From Mariniphaga sp. (GTDB lineage Bacteria; Bacteroidota; Bacteroidia; Bacteroidales; Prolixibacteraceae), in the NCBI GenBank assembly GCA_025355585.1, contig JANXZJ010000072.1, forward strand, positions 1 to 35,432: DNA of 35,432 nt, given 5' to 3'. Positions within the stretch are counted from its first letter, which is position 1, and each line of letters opens with the position of its first letter. A program made the translations under genes and the position numbers. Of the stretch, positions 17,589 through 25,866 are shown piece after piece. The notes under the pieces were generated by a model. That model ran no database searches and was not told the origin of the DNA. It saw only the letters and a list, made by a program, of their open reading frames with translations.

Positions 17589-18222
17589 TGAACATTTCTC
17601 CTGATTTCACTATTGAAACGGTACCCGTTGACTTTATTGCCATCTTCAACATGCTGTCAGCGACTTTTTCTGCCTTGATTGCCTTGTAATTATCAGGAAT
17701 GATGAAGCTGAAGGCTTTCATCAAAAAGCCCGACAATATTTCGGCAAATCTCGTTTCTTTCCTTTCCCCGAGTAATAACGAAGGCCGGAATATAACCAGT
17801 TGTTTAAACCCGATTTTTATTAATGCTTCTTCGGTCATTCCTTTTACCTTATTATAGAAAATGGCTGATTTTGAAGAGGCTCCCATTGCGCTAATGACCA
17901 AAAACTTCGAAGTACCTGCCTGTTTACCCAGATTGGCAAGTGCTACAACATATTCAAAGTCAACTTTTTGAAAGTTGTCACGGCTGCCAGCTTGCTTCAT
18001 CGTTGTTCCAAGTGTACAAAATACATCATCAACCGGTTCGTCAAATTTCAATTGATTGATCTTTTCGAAGTCGATTACAAGTTCCTTTATTTTCTTGTGG
18101 GTAGATTCACCCTTTCGTCTGGAGAGAAGATATATCATCCGGTAATGGTCTGAACTGATTAACTTCTGTACCAATTCTTTGCCAATTAGTCCCGATGCTC
18201 CTGCAACGATTGCTGTTCTCAT
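17575..18222 (-). CDS. NAD(P)-binding Rossmann protein, HTATIP2/TIP30-like
   Basis: A 215-residue atypical short-chain dehydrogenase-like protein. GASGLIG (residues 8-14) is the dinucleotide-binding loop, DDVFCTLGTTMKQAGS and the YNKVKG motif (Tyr and Lys of an SDR-type active site) follow, and IFRPSLLLGERKETR is typical of the TIP30-like group. The family binds NADPH; the reaction in bacteria is generally unknown. It starts 24 bases after the Omp85 gene stops, on the same strand, and probably forms a two-gene operon with it. Confidence 0.85.
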   Translation of the reverse strand: MRTAIVAGASGLIGKELVQKLISSDHYRMIYLLSRRKGESTHKKIKELVIDFEKINQLKFDEPVDDVFCTLGTTMKQAGSRDNFQKVDFEYVVALANLGKQAGTSKFLVISAMGASSKSAIFYNKVKGMTEEALIKIGFKQLVIFRPSLLLGERKETRFAEILSGFLMKAFSFIIPDNYKAIKAEKVADSMLKMAIKSTGTVSIVKSGEMFREKL

Positions 18223-18246
18223 GCGAAAGATGTAGAATTAATTTGT

Positions 18247-19623
18247 CTAAAACAGATAGTTTAATCCAATATAGATTCCCGAATCTCCATCCTGTGAATT
18301 GGTTGCAATGCCATAATCAACTGCTACCACAAAATTGTAGTTCATAGCCAGTCGCAAACCTGCACCATAGCTTGTGTGAAGTTTTTCAGCTCCTTTATTG
18401 AAATAGTCGGAAGCTTTATCGGGCAAATTGATATTAATAGCATCAAACAACTGCGATGTATTTCCTGTATTAATTTTTTTAGTCACCTTACCCATATCGA
18501 CAAAGGTGTTTAATCCCATGTAGAAATTCTGATTCATAAATTTCAGTCGATAGAACTTCCATCTTAGTTCAAGGTTTCCAAGGATATAGCCATCGCCAAC
18601 AATTCTGTTTCGACGAATGCCACGCAGGTTTTTAGCGCCACCCAAACCTGTTGAAGATGAACCTGTCAATACAGATGAGATGATTTGTGGCTCGTAATAA
18701 AACGGCACTTTGCCGCTAAGCGTCTGTTGCCAGTTCACCCGATAGGCAAACGAAAGATCATCTTTTATCAATGTAAAATACTGACGATGTGTGAAGGACA
18801 ATTTTGAGAAGCCACTTTCTGCCCCAAGGAATTTAGGTACCATCGCTATAACAGCTTCGGTCCAGACTCCTTTCATTGGATTTTGTTTGAAGTCGCGTGT
18901 GTCGAAAACTATTCCACCCTTTAATTCCGGAATAAACCCGCCATTCGCCTCTTGTTGACTAATCAGACCCCATTGAATGTATTTTTCGTAAAGTCCGGGT
19001 TGTTGAGTCACCGAAGGCAGTTTATCGCTTTCACTCTTCCCTTTATTCAGTTTGTCAACATCAACTGATGATGAGCTGTAGTTGAGCAGGTTAAATCCTG
19101 CTATCCAGCCAAATTTCGAACCTTCAAATTTTCCCTGTAAATCGGTTTTAAACCGAAAAAGTTTCTGCTGATATTTATAGAACATCCGGGTTTTATAATC
19201 AGGTGCATTTTGGTCTTCCCAGCTCTTGTTTAAGACGGATTCATAACCATTAAACCCGTAGAAATCATAGGCCTGATCGGGCAGATAACTCAGATCGGTG
19301 GTGACCTGAATTCCGGGAATGAGCGACTCTGAATCGTAATAAAACCGGTAAATCCCACTGCCTTTTGTGAAGCGTGAAATTTCGAAATACAACGAATGTT
19401 TGTATTTTGGAAAGGTGCTGCCATCGCCAAAATTATAGAAATTGACCGCCGCGCCATACTGAAATCCCTGATCCGTATCGAATGTGATGGCAGGAATGGC
19501 TCCGAAGTTCCATCCCGTTTTTATTTTAATTGAATCTGTTTTTTCTTTATTCTGCTGGGCAAATGAAGAATAGGCAATCAAAAATGAAAAAATGCAAACA
19601 AAGATGAGTCGGAACTGTTTCAT
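18247..19623 (-). CDS. Omp85-type outer-membrane beta-barrel protein
   Basis: A 458-residue outer-membrane protein with a signal peptide (MKQFRLIFVCIFSFLIAYSSFAQ). The rest is a succession of amphipathic strands with frequent aromatic residues and ends in GLNYLF, the C-terminal aromatic signature read by the BAM machinery. SSTGLGGAKNLRGIRRNRIV contains the R-G-x-R motif of the loop-6 lock of Omp85 barrels (surface antigen, PF01103). No POTRA repeats precede the barrel, so it is a barrel-only member, as is common in Bacteroidota. The role is unknown; assembly or transport are both possible. Confidence 0.85.
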   Translation of the reverse strand: MKQFRLIFVCIFSFLIAYSSFAQQNKEKTDSIKIKTGWNFGAIPAITFDTDQGFQYGAAVNFYNFGDGSTFPKYKHSLYFEISRFTKGSGIYRFYYDSESLIPGIQVTTDLSYLPDQAYDFYGFNGYESVLNKSWEDQNAPDYKTRMFYKYQQKLFRFKTDLQGKFEGSKFGWIAGFNLLNYSSSSVDVDKLNKGKSESDKLPSVTQQPGLYEKYIQWGLISQQEANGGFIPELKGGIVFDTRDFKQNPMKGVWTEAVIAMVPKFLGAESGFSKLSFTHRQYFTLIKDDLSFAYRVNWQQTLSGKVPFYYEPQIISSVLTGSSSTGLGGAKNLRGIRRNRIVGDGYILGNLELRWKFYRLKFMNQNFYMGLNTFVDMGKVTKKINTGNTSQLFDAININLPDKASDYFNKGAEKLHTSYGAGLRLAMNYNFVVAVDYGIATNSQDGDSGIYIGLNYLF

Positions 19624-19811
19624 AATTGACAGGATTTTGAAGGTTAACTTTCGATGTGCTAAATTGATTCTTTTTATTTCAATTTCAAAATAAAACTTTG
19701 AACAGCAGTATTTTGAAATCGTATTTATTTAGCATATTTGTGTGGCTTTCCATTCCGGTCAGACTTATTTTTTAGAATAGTTTTTTTAATTTTAAAATTA
19801 ACTAATTACAA

Positions 19812-20654
19812 ATGAAATATATAGGTGCTCATGTAAGTGCAGGCGGTGGCGTTGAGAATGCTCCGTTGAATGCAAAAGAGATTGGCGCGAAAGCTTTCGC
19901 ACTCTTCACAAAAAACCAAAAACAGTGGAACGCGGCTCCTTTAACGAAGAAAAGCATCGATGCTTTTAAGAAAAACTGTGCAGATCTGGGTTATCTGCCT
20001 GAAATGATACTCCCGCATGATGGCTATCTCATCAATCTTGGTCATCCCGAGGAGGAAGGACTTGCGAAATCGCGTGAAGCTTTCAATGATGAAATGATGC
20101 GTTGTGAGCAGCTTGGATTGAAAATGCTCAACTTCCACCCAGGAAGTCATCTCAATAAAATCTCTCCGACTGAGTGTTTGTCCCGAATTGCAGGGTCGAT
20201 CAACATTGCATTGGATAAGGCACAGGGCGTTACGGCTGTGATTGAAAATACGGCCGGGCAGGGAACCAACATGGGATATGTTTTTGAACAATTGGCCGAG
20301 ATCATCAGTCAGGTGGAAGATAAATCGCGGGTTGGTGTTTGTATTGATACGTGCCATACCTTTACCTCCGGTTATGACCTTCGGACGAAAGATGCTTTTG
20401 ATCAGACTTTTGCCAAATTTGATGAAGTTATTGGCTGGCATTACCTGAAAGGAATCCATCTAAACGACTCAAAAAAGGAATTGGCCACACGTGTCGACCG
20501 GCATAACAGCATCGGACAAGGATTCCTTGGAATGGAAATTTTTGAAATCTTAATGAATGATTCCCATTTCGATCAGATGCCGATCATCCTCGAAACGCCG
20601 GATGAAACTTTGTGGGCTGAAGAGATCCGTTTGTTGTATTCTCTGATCAGATAG
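19812..20654 (+). CDS. nfo: Endonuclease IV (AP endonuclease)
   Basis: A 280-residue TIM-barrel repair enzyme that cuts 5' of abasic sites using three Zn ions. Zn ligands are visible in order: [65 protein letters not shown] and IILETPDE. All three Nfo signature blocks and the normal length are present. It stands alone. A one-mismatch -7 (CATATTTG, 19733-19740) lies upstream. Confidence 0.97.
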   Translation: MKYIGAHVSAGGGVENAPLNAKEIGAKAFALFTKNQKQWNAAPLTKKSIDAFKKNCADLGYLPEMILPHDGYLINLGHPEEEGLAKSREAFNDEMMRCEQLGLKMLNFHPGSHLNKISPTECLSRIAGSINIALDKAQGVTAVIENTAGQGTNMGYVFEQLAEIISQVEDKSRVGVCIDTCHTFTSGYDLRTKDAFDQTFAKFDEVIGWHYLKGIHLNDSKKELATRVDRHNSIGQGFLGMEIFEILMNDSHFDQMPIILETPDETLWAEEIRLLYSLIR

Positions 20655-21092
20655 TTTATTTTTTATTGGTCTATTATTGCTTATCCCATTTCTAAGGATT
20701 CGTTTTATACAAACAAAATAAACGGACCAGAATCACCATGATCAATATTCCGATTGGGAAATTTGCTGGCCGCAATATCACGTTGTTGTTCTATATTCCT
20801 ATGGAGATGGAAACAAGATCGATTGAAAACTACAGTGGCTTTCAAATATTGAGCCGGCTCAGTAACAAAATACTGACGTTTTTATGATAAAAACCCTGTT
20901 TGCAACTCCTCATTCCAATCCCTTTATTCCCTGGATATACCAAATTGAATAAAATCTTTATGAAAAATAATATGTTTAGACTTAATTTGTGTGTAAAAAA
21001 ATATTACTTGATATTACTGAATTTGACCTAAACCAAAGTTAAAGAGCTAATTGTTATTATGATGAAATTTTTAAAAATTTCTTTTCAAATGC

Positions 21093-21122
21093 ATTGTGTA
21101 ATTAAAGAAATGAATATATTTG
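21093..21122 (+). promoter_or_regulatory. Promoter of the recombinase-like gene
   Basis: ATTG at 21093-21096, 18 bases, TATATTTG at 21115-21122: a good Bacteroidota promoter. Transcription should start near 21128, giving an unusually long leader of about 143 bases. Confidence 0.65.
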
Positions 21123-21139
21123 CACCGAAATGCGGAGAG

Positions 21140-21162
21140 AAAAGTTCATACTCAGAACTTTT
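21140..21162 (+). promoter_or_regulatory. Hairpin in the long leader of the recombinase-like gene
   Basis: AAAAGTTC (21140-21147) pairs with GAACTTTT (21155-21162) with a 7-base loop, about 12 bases after the expected transcription start. A 5'-end stabiliser or part of a regulatory leader are both possible. Confidence 0.45.
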
Positions 21163-21270
21163 ATATCATTTAATAAGTTTTTGAATCTGTTGTAACTACT
21201 CCCTTAGGTCGTACTTATAGCTTTTTTCCGTTTTTCATATCCAAAGATTTATTTTAGGAAAATTATTTTT

Positions 21271-21798
21271 ATGGAAGATTTTTTTTCGCCGGAGGAAATC
21301 CGAGCATTGATGGTCAGATGTGAGTCTGATCGCCAGCGAATTATTTTATTTTTGTTATACAACTATGGTTTAACGATTGAAGAAGCACTCGATTTAAAAG
21401 CGGGACAATTTATGCTAAAACCCGATTACGTCCGCTTTAACTTTACGCGAAAACAAACCGGGAAAGCGCATACCTATAAAATTCAATTCGAAAATTACCG
21501 TCTTTTCTATCGGGTTCTGAATAAACTTCAGGATCACGAACCTCTGTTGCACAAGGATAAAAATCTTCCGATTTCTGATGCAATGGTTAAGAAAGATTTG
21601 TTTGACATGGCCGTGACCATGAACAAGAAGATTACTCCTGGTCAGTTATTTGATAGTCACTTGTTTTGGTTGTTCCGAAAAGGTGTCAGTTATGCACAGG
21701 CAGTCGAAGAGTATGGCGTTCCGCTATCGGGAAAACCATTCAAAGTTTGGGAAAGTGCGATGCTAACCGGCAGATTATGGCCGTTTCTTTTGGAATAA
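21271..21798 (+). CDS. Tyrosine-recombinase-fold protein lacking catalytic residues
   Basis: A 175-residue protein. LLYNYGLTIEEALDLKAGQF aligns with the helix of tyrosine recombinases that normally reads Y-x-x-G-(L/M)-R-(I/V)-x-E-x-x-x-L; the catalytic Arg is Thr here. NFTRKQTGKAHTYKIQF matches the beta-hairpin that carries the catalytic Lys. FDSHLFWLFRKGVSYAQAVE aligns with L-R-H-T-F-A-T-x-L-L-x-x-G-V, but Arg and His are missing. VPLSGKPFKVWESA replaces the L-G-H...Y end and has no nucleophilic Tyr. There is no N-terminal core-binding domain. It has its own promoter, long leader and strong terminator, so it is kept as a gene. A DNA-binding, non-cutting role is inferred. No att sites or cargo are visible. 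Confidence 0.6.
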   Translation: MEDFFSPEEIRALMVRCESDRQRIILFLLYNYGLTIEEALDLKAGQFMLKPDYVRFNFTRKQTGKAHTYKIQFENYRLFYRVLNKLQDHEPLLHKDKNLPISDAMVKKDLFDMAVTMNKKITPGQLFDSHLFWLFRKGVSYAQAVEEYGVPLSGKPFKVWESAMLTGRLWPFLLE

Positions 21799-21853
21799 AA
21801 CTTAATCAACAATATTAAATATCTACTTTATATTTTATGAATTAGAAATTCTA

Positions 21854-21905
21854 TTATCCCAATAAAAAAGGTGACCTGAAATGATCGCCTTTTTTATTGG
21901 GATAA
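21854..21905. terminator. Bidirectional terminator
   Basis: A 21-bp stem (21854-21874 with 21885-21905, one G-U pair) and a 10-base loop, containing A6 and T6 runs in the arms. It ends the recombinase-like gene and, from the other side, the sialate esterase gene. Confidence 0.9.
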
Positions 21906-21913
21906 CCTTTCTG

Positions 21914-23356
21914 CTATTTTGTTATCCCCGGTCTCGAATCGGTTCTGAACGGATTCGCAGGTAAGCCTTCTACGTTATAAAGGTTCAGGTCATCGGGATT
22001 GTCGGCCCAGCCATATCTTACAGCAGCCGGATTTTCAACGGCATCGCTCGTCACCATCACTGTATTCTCATTTACAACGGTTGCTTTGGCCCATTTGAAA
22101 TCGCCGTCTTTCGTTGCAATTGTAAAACCATTGATATAGCCATATTTATCATTCACCTTAAGTCCTTTGCCAACCTGGTCGAACGTGATAAAGATCTTAT
22201 TTTTGTCAATTTTCATCTCCTTATAAGTGGGGCCGGCATAAACAAGTGTTTCGCCGTACGCAACCTTACGTGCAGCCAGCGACAACCGGTAGCCAACCGT
22301 TTGCTTATCCGTCGGGTGGATATTATCGGCGTCTCCCACATCAATAATATTCGCCATGCCGGTGTTTTCGAGTTGAAGCGTTTGCGTCTGTGCTTCGCGT
22401 AATTCGGCCCACTCACTTTCAGAGGGTTCTTTAACCGGCTTTTTGAAATTCGCTAACTGAACAAACAAGAACGGGAAATTTCCCTGGTTCCACTTCGTCC
22501 GCCAGTCCTTGATCATATTCGGGAAAACCCGCTTGTACTGCTGAGCGCGCGAGGCGTTTGATTCACCCTGGTACCAGATGGCTCCCCTAATTCCGTAAGG
22601 GATAATCGGATTCAGCATCCCATTGTAAAGCAATGTAGGGTAGGCGTTCGGTCCGACTTTGGCTGCATTCATATCTACGCTTTTAAGTTTTGTGAGCATC
22701 TCCGAAAAGTCGGGATCCTGCGCAATAGCTTCCGGACTCATCCATGTTTCGGCAACGGTGCCGCCCCACGAAGTGTGAATCAGGCCGATCGAAACTTTTA
22801 AATGTTCGTAAAGATTCCTTGCGAAGAAATAACCCACTGCGGAGAAATCGGAAACTGTGCCTGGCGAGCATATCCACCATTCGCCTTCCTCCAGCTTATC
22901 CTGAGGTTCCTTGGATACCCTTTTCGTAACGGTGAAAGAACGTATATCAGGATAGTTGGCGGCAGCAATTTCTGCTTCGGCGTTCTTTGCCGACTTTACT
23001 TTAAACTCCATATTCGACTGACCCGAACAGACCCAGACTTCACCTATCATGATATTCTCGATGGTTCGGAAGTTTTTTCCTTTAACTGTCATTTTATAAG
23101 GACCGCCATACTCCATTTTCGGCAGATTAACGCGCCATTTCCCGTTTTTGCCAGTGCGTACGCTAACCGTATTCTTTTCAAAAGTTACGGTTACTTTTTC
23201 GCCCGGGGAGGCCCATCCCCAAACGGGAATCTCAATTCCTTGTTGAAGAACCATGTTACAATTAAAAAATGGAGGCAGGACAACCTGCGACATTCCTGCA
23301 AATGACAACAAAAGCAGAAAAAATAAGGCGAACGTTTTAAAAGCGTTAATTTTCAT
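21914..23356 (-). CDS. Sialate O-acetylesterase (SGNH hydrolase)
   Basis: A 480-residue secreted carbohydrate esterase that removes acetyl groups from sialic acids or related sugars. Signal peptide (residues 1-23), then an N-terminal beta domain (LPPFFNCNMVLQQGIEIPVWG), typical of the family. The SGNH residues are visible: VWVCSGQSNMEF with the nucleophile Ser114, HTSWGGTVAETW, IWYQGESNA, and NIHPTDKQTVGYRL with the catalytic Asp/His near residue 355. A C-terminal beta domain follows (VTSDAVENPAAVRYGWADNP). It lies 39 bases downstream of the phzF-type gene on the same strand. No sialidase or Nan genes are near, so the physiological substrate is open. Confidence 0.92.
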   Translation of the reverse strand: MKINAFKTFALFFLLLLSFAGMSQVVLPPFFNCNMVLQQGIEIPVWGWASPGEKVTVTFEKNTVSVRTGKNGKWRVNLPKMEYGGPYKMTVKGKNFRTIENIMIGEVWVCSGQSNMEFKVKSAKNAEAEIAAANYPDIRSFTVTKRVSKEPQDKLEEGEWWICSPGTVSDFSAVGYFFARNLYEHLKVSIGLIHTSWGGTVAETWMSPEAIAQDPDFSEMLTKLKSVDMNAAKVGPNAYPTLLYNGMLNPIIPYGIRGAIWYQGESNASRAQQYKRVFPNMIKDWRTKWNQGNFPFLFVQLANFKKPVKEPSESEWAELREAQTQTLQLENTGMANIIDVGDADNIHPTDKQTVGYRLSLAARKVAYGETLVYAGPTYKEMKIDKNKIFITFDQVGKGLKVNDKYGYINGFTIATKDGDFKWAKATVVNENTVMVTSDAVENPAAVRYGWADNPDDLNLYNVEGLPANPFRTDSRPGITK

Positions 23357-23395
23357 GGTAAATTGTATAATGTGCTGAATAATAGTAGTAGTAAT

Positions 23396-24184
23396 CTATG
23401 TTAATGTGATTGAGCCAGTCATGTAAGTGCATGCATTCCCCGAAATTAAGACCCTTTCTCCCGTTAGTTTACATTTCAGAAAACCTCCCCGGGCTGAAAG
23501 TTGCCTCGCTTCAAATTCAAGCTGATTAAGCCTGTGAGCCCAGAAAGGGACGAGCGAAGTATGTGCCGAGCCTGTGACGGGGTCTTCATTAATTCCTAAA
23601 TAAGGTGCAAAAAACCGTGAAACAAAATCGCAATCGTAACCTGGTGCGGTGACGATGATTCCCCTTGCCTCTATACCTTTAAGAAAACTGAAATCAGGTT
23701 TAATCTCTTCAATATCCTCTTGCGAAGGATAGAAAAGCAGATAGTCAGTTCTCCCTTTCCAGATTTCGAGTGGTTTGCTTCCCATGGAATGAACCAAATG
23801 ATCGGGCGGCAGCGCGGGTTCAAGATGGTCAACCGGGAAATCAAGAATCAGATATTCACCTTTTTTAAATACTTCAAGCTTTCCGCTGTAGACAGATTCG
23901 AATATCAGGTGGTTACCCTTGAATTTAAGGTGATTAAACAGCACATGTGCTGCAGCAAGCGTGGCATGACCACATAATTCGACTTCGGCGAGAGGGGTAA
24001 ACCACCTGATTTCAAATACCCCATCTTTCTTTTTGATGAAGGCAGTTTCGGAAAGATTATTTTCTGCAGCAATGTTTTGCAAAATATCATCCGAAAGCCA
24101 GAAATCCAGCGGACATACCGCTGCCGGATTACCTGAAAATAAACGGTCAGAAAATGCATCAACCTGGTAAATCTGAATTATCAT
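23396..24184 (-). CDS. PhzF-family isomerase/epimerase-like protein
   Basis: A 262-residue protein with the two-lobed diaminopimelate-epimerase-like fold. QVDAFSDRLFSGNPAAVCPL and ENNLSETAFI (with the active-site Glu) form the first lobe start, CGHATLAAAHVLF follows, and EDPVTGSAHTSLVPFWAHRL marks the second lobe. These are the family's standard motifs, and the length is normal. PhzF itself isomerises a phenazine precursor, but most homologues outside phenazine producers have unknown substrates; no other phz genes are present. It has a candidate promoter at 24224 and probably leads a two-gene unit with the sialate esterase. Confidence 0.92.
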   Translation of the reverse strand: MIIQIYQVDAFSDRLFSGNPAAVCPLDFWLSDDILQNIAAENNLSETAFIKKKDGVFEIRWFTPLAEVELCGHATLAAAHVLFNHLKFKGNHLIFESVYSGKLEVFKKGEYLILDFPVDHLEPALPPDHLVHSMGSKPLEIWKGRTDYLLFYPSQEDIEEIKPDFSFLKGIEARGIIVTAPGYDCDFVSRFFAPYLGINEDPVTGSAHTSLVPFWAHRLNQLEFEARQLSARGGFLKCKLTGERVLISGNACTYMTGSITLT

Positions 24185-24223
24185 AGGAGGGAGTGGCTAA
24201 GATTTCAAATAGAGTTTAGTCTT

Positions 24224-24231
24224 CAAAGATA
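24224..24231 (-). promoter_or_regulatory. -7 element upstream of the PhzF-family gene
   Basis: On the minus strand TATCTTTG is an exact TAnnTTTG match, 40 bases before the ATG at 24184 and just after the stop codon of the AmmeMemo gene (24254). No clear -33 element, part of which would lie in the upstream gene. Confidence 0.45.
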
Positions 24232-24253
24232 TAATTATAATCTTTTACAGGAT

Positions 24254-25729
24254 TTATTTTTCACTAAAAACAATTGCTTCGTAAGTGTAAAGTTCGGCCA
24301 TTTTCCATCCATCCCATCCGATTCCTGTTTTGTCGCGGGAACAATGTCCAAGAAATTCCTCTTTTGTCCAGTTGGTATCTGTCGCAACCTGTGGCAGAAA
24401 AGTTCCGCTATTCAGTCCTTTTTTAATATAGATCCCATGTTTTCCAAGCTGAATCTGATCAATGGAATAGATCTTCCTGAGCGGTGTCAGGATTGATATT
24501 TCTATTTCAACCTGATCAAGTTCTTTCGTGGAAACTGGTTCGAATCGCGAATCGCGGGTTGCTGCCGCGACAGCCATTTCTGCAATTGTCTGATATAGTG
24601 TTAGAGATGGATTGAAACGGCCAATGCATCCGCGAAGTTTACCATGCTTCTTTAAGGTTACAAAAGCCCCGTAATGCTCTTTCATAATTCCGGAAGGTTC
24701 CGGTACGGGCGTTTCATTTTTACTATTGATAAGATAGCGTGTAATACTTTCCCTGGCCAGTTTCAATAATGCCTGCTTGTCAGATGCTGTTATTTTTATA
24801 TCCTTATTGATCCTGTTTGCTGAGATAGCCCAGTAACCAACAACGCGATTTTTATCTCCATCCGGAACGTCCCCCGAATTCTTATAAACGATTTTTTCGA
24901 AAGTGAGATCAGGGTTGTTTTGGGTAAGATGAAGCAACGTCTGAACGGCTGATGCTCCGCAAAGCCCTGTTGCCATGTTGTTTTCAGTCGACTGTTTATT
25001 TCTGAGGCAACATTCCAGTAATTTTTCGGAATCATTGGCAACGATGGCTTCCGCTGTTTCTGCATCTGTTTTAACTGCCTTATCATATGAAGGGTAGTGT
25101 GAGAAATCTGTGCTGATTACAAACAGATTATCGGAATTGAACCATGGCTTTAAGGCTTCTGCAAGCTTTACGGATATGGAGAGATCATCACTCCCAATGA
25201 TTAATGGAACTATTTTAAAATCATTGTATAACCAATACTGCAGAAAGGGGAGTTGCACCTCAAGAGAATGCTCTGGTCGATCTGCCTCTTCGTCGTAATA
25301 AATGAACTTGTACTTTTCAATGAGTTTGGAGGTTGTCTCATCGTTGATTTTGACCTCTCCAGAGGGCGTATTGTAATGACCTTTCGGGTAGATGCTCACT
25401 CCGGCGAAATATTTACGGTGCGATCGTCCGATGATAAAAATATTTTTATACCGTGCATTTCTGTTGAGTTTGGAATAGGCAGAAGCAGCTACTCCGCCAG
25501 AAAAAACATATCCCGCATGAGGCACGATCAATGCCGCCACGTCCGATTCCGGAACTTTTGTTACTTTTTCGAACAGGTTTGAAACCTGATTTTTTAAAGA
25601 TGTAGATGTAGCAGGGTAGAATGTCCCTGCAACTGCCGGCATTCTGTTTTTCATAACTTCGTGAATTTGTGGTGATGTATCTGAAATCCAAATAATAACA
25701 GTAACTATTGTAAAAAAAACCTGTTTCAT
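24254..25729 (-). CDS. AmmeMemoRadiSam system protein B-A fusion (MEMO1 + AMMECR1), probably exported
   Basis: A 491-residue two-domain protein. Residues 28-300 form the MEMO1 domain (AmmeMemoRadiSam B): MPAVAGTFYPATSTSLKNQV, VPHAGYVFSGGVAASAY, GRSHRKYF and STDFSHYPSYD with the metal-site histidines. Residues about 320-491 form the AMMECR1 domain (protein A), with KLRGCIGRFNPSLTLYQTI and AAATRDSRFEPVS. The N-terminus (MKQVFFTIVTVIIWISD) looks like a signal peptide or membrane anchor, unusual for a system whose third member is a cytoplasmic radical SAM protein. That partner (AmrS) is not in the window. The molecular role of the family is not settled. Confidence 0.88.
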   Translation of the reverse strand: MKQVFFTIVTVIIWISDTSPQIHEVMKNRMPAVAGTFYPATSTSLKNQVSNLFEKVTKVPESDVAALIVPHAGYVFSGGVAASAYSKLNRNARYKNIFIIGRSHRKYFAGVSIYPKGHYNTPSGEVKINDETTSKLIEKYKFIYYDEEADRPEHSLEVQLPFLQYWLYNDFKIVPLIIGSDDLSISVKLAEALKPWFNSDNLFVISTDFSHYPSYDKAVKTDAETAEAIVANDSEKLLECCLRNKQSTENNMATGLCGASAVQTLLHLTQNNPDLTFEKIVYKNSGDVPDGDKNRVVGYWAISANRINKDIKITASDKQALLKLARESITRYLINSKNETPVPEPSGIMKEHYGAFVTLKKHGKLRGCIGRFNPSLTLYQTIAEMAVAAATRDSRFEPVSTKELDQVEIEISILTPLRKIYSIDQIQLGKHGIYIKKGLNSGTFLPQVATDTNWTKEEFLGHCSRDKTGIGWDGWKMAELYTYEAIVFSEK

Positions 25730-25815
25730 TTCCCAAATAGTTTTGACACATTAAATTTAATAAATATTGCAATTGGTTGAATCTGATCGAAAAATGAATT
25801 GAAATGCTTCAAAGA

Positions 25816-25845
25816 TTTGAGGTTAGCTGAGTTTTATTAATTTTA
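25816..25845 (+). promoter_or_regulatory. Candidate promoter of the creatininase-family gene
   Basis: TTTG (25816-25819), 18 bases, TAATTTTA (25838-25845); the last base of the -7 differs from consensus. The start site would be about 15 bases before the ATG at 25867. Confidence 0.4.
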
Positions 25846-25866
25846 GGGCTTAAACCAAAATATATT

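Larger units (their letters stand above)
20655..21270. other. Intergenic region between nfo and the recombinase-like gene
   Basis: A 616-base stretch without a confident gene. A 49-codon ORF runs 20738-20887 on the plus strand (MINIPIGKFAGRN at its start); it resembles nothing I know and has no promoter, so it may be a remnant or chance. The right third holds the promoter at 21093-21122 and a 140-base leader with a hairpin. Confidence 0.5.

Noticed and set aside
19941-20459. 172-codon minus-strand ORF opposite nfo
   Set aside because: Endonuclease IV is unmistakable on the other strand, and the shadow frame has no recognisable domain.
21271-21798. Active integrase marking a mobile element
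   Set aside because: All catalytic positions are replaced, the N-terminal domain is absent, and no att repeats, tRNA target or cargo genes are seen around it.
22802-23305. 167-codon plus-strand ORF opposite the sialate esterase gene
   Set aside because: It is antisense to a gene with clear catalytic motifs and has no family features or promoter.
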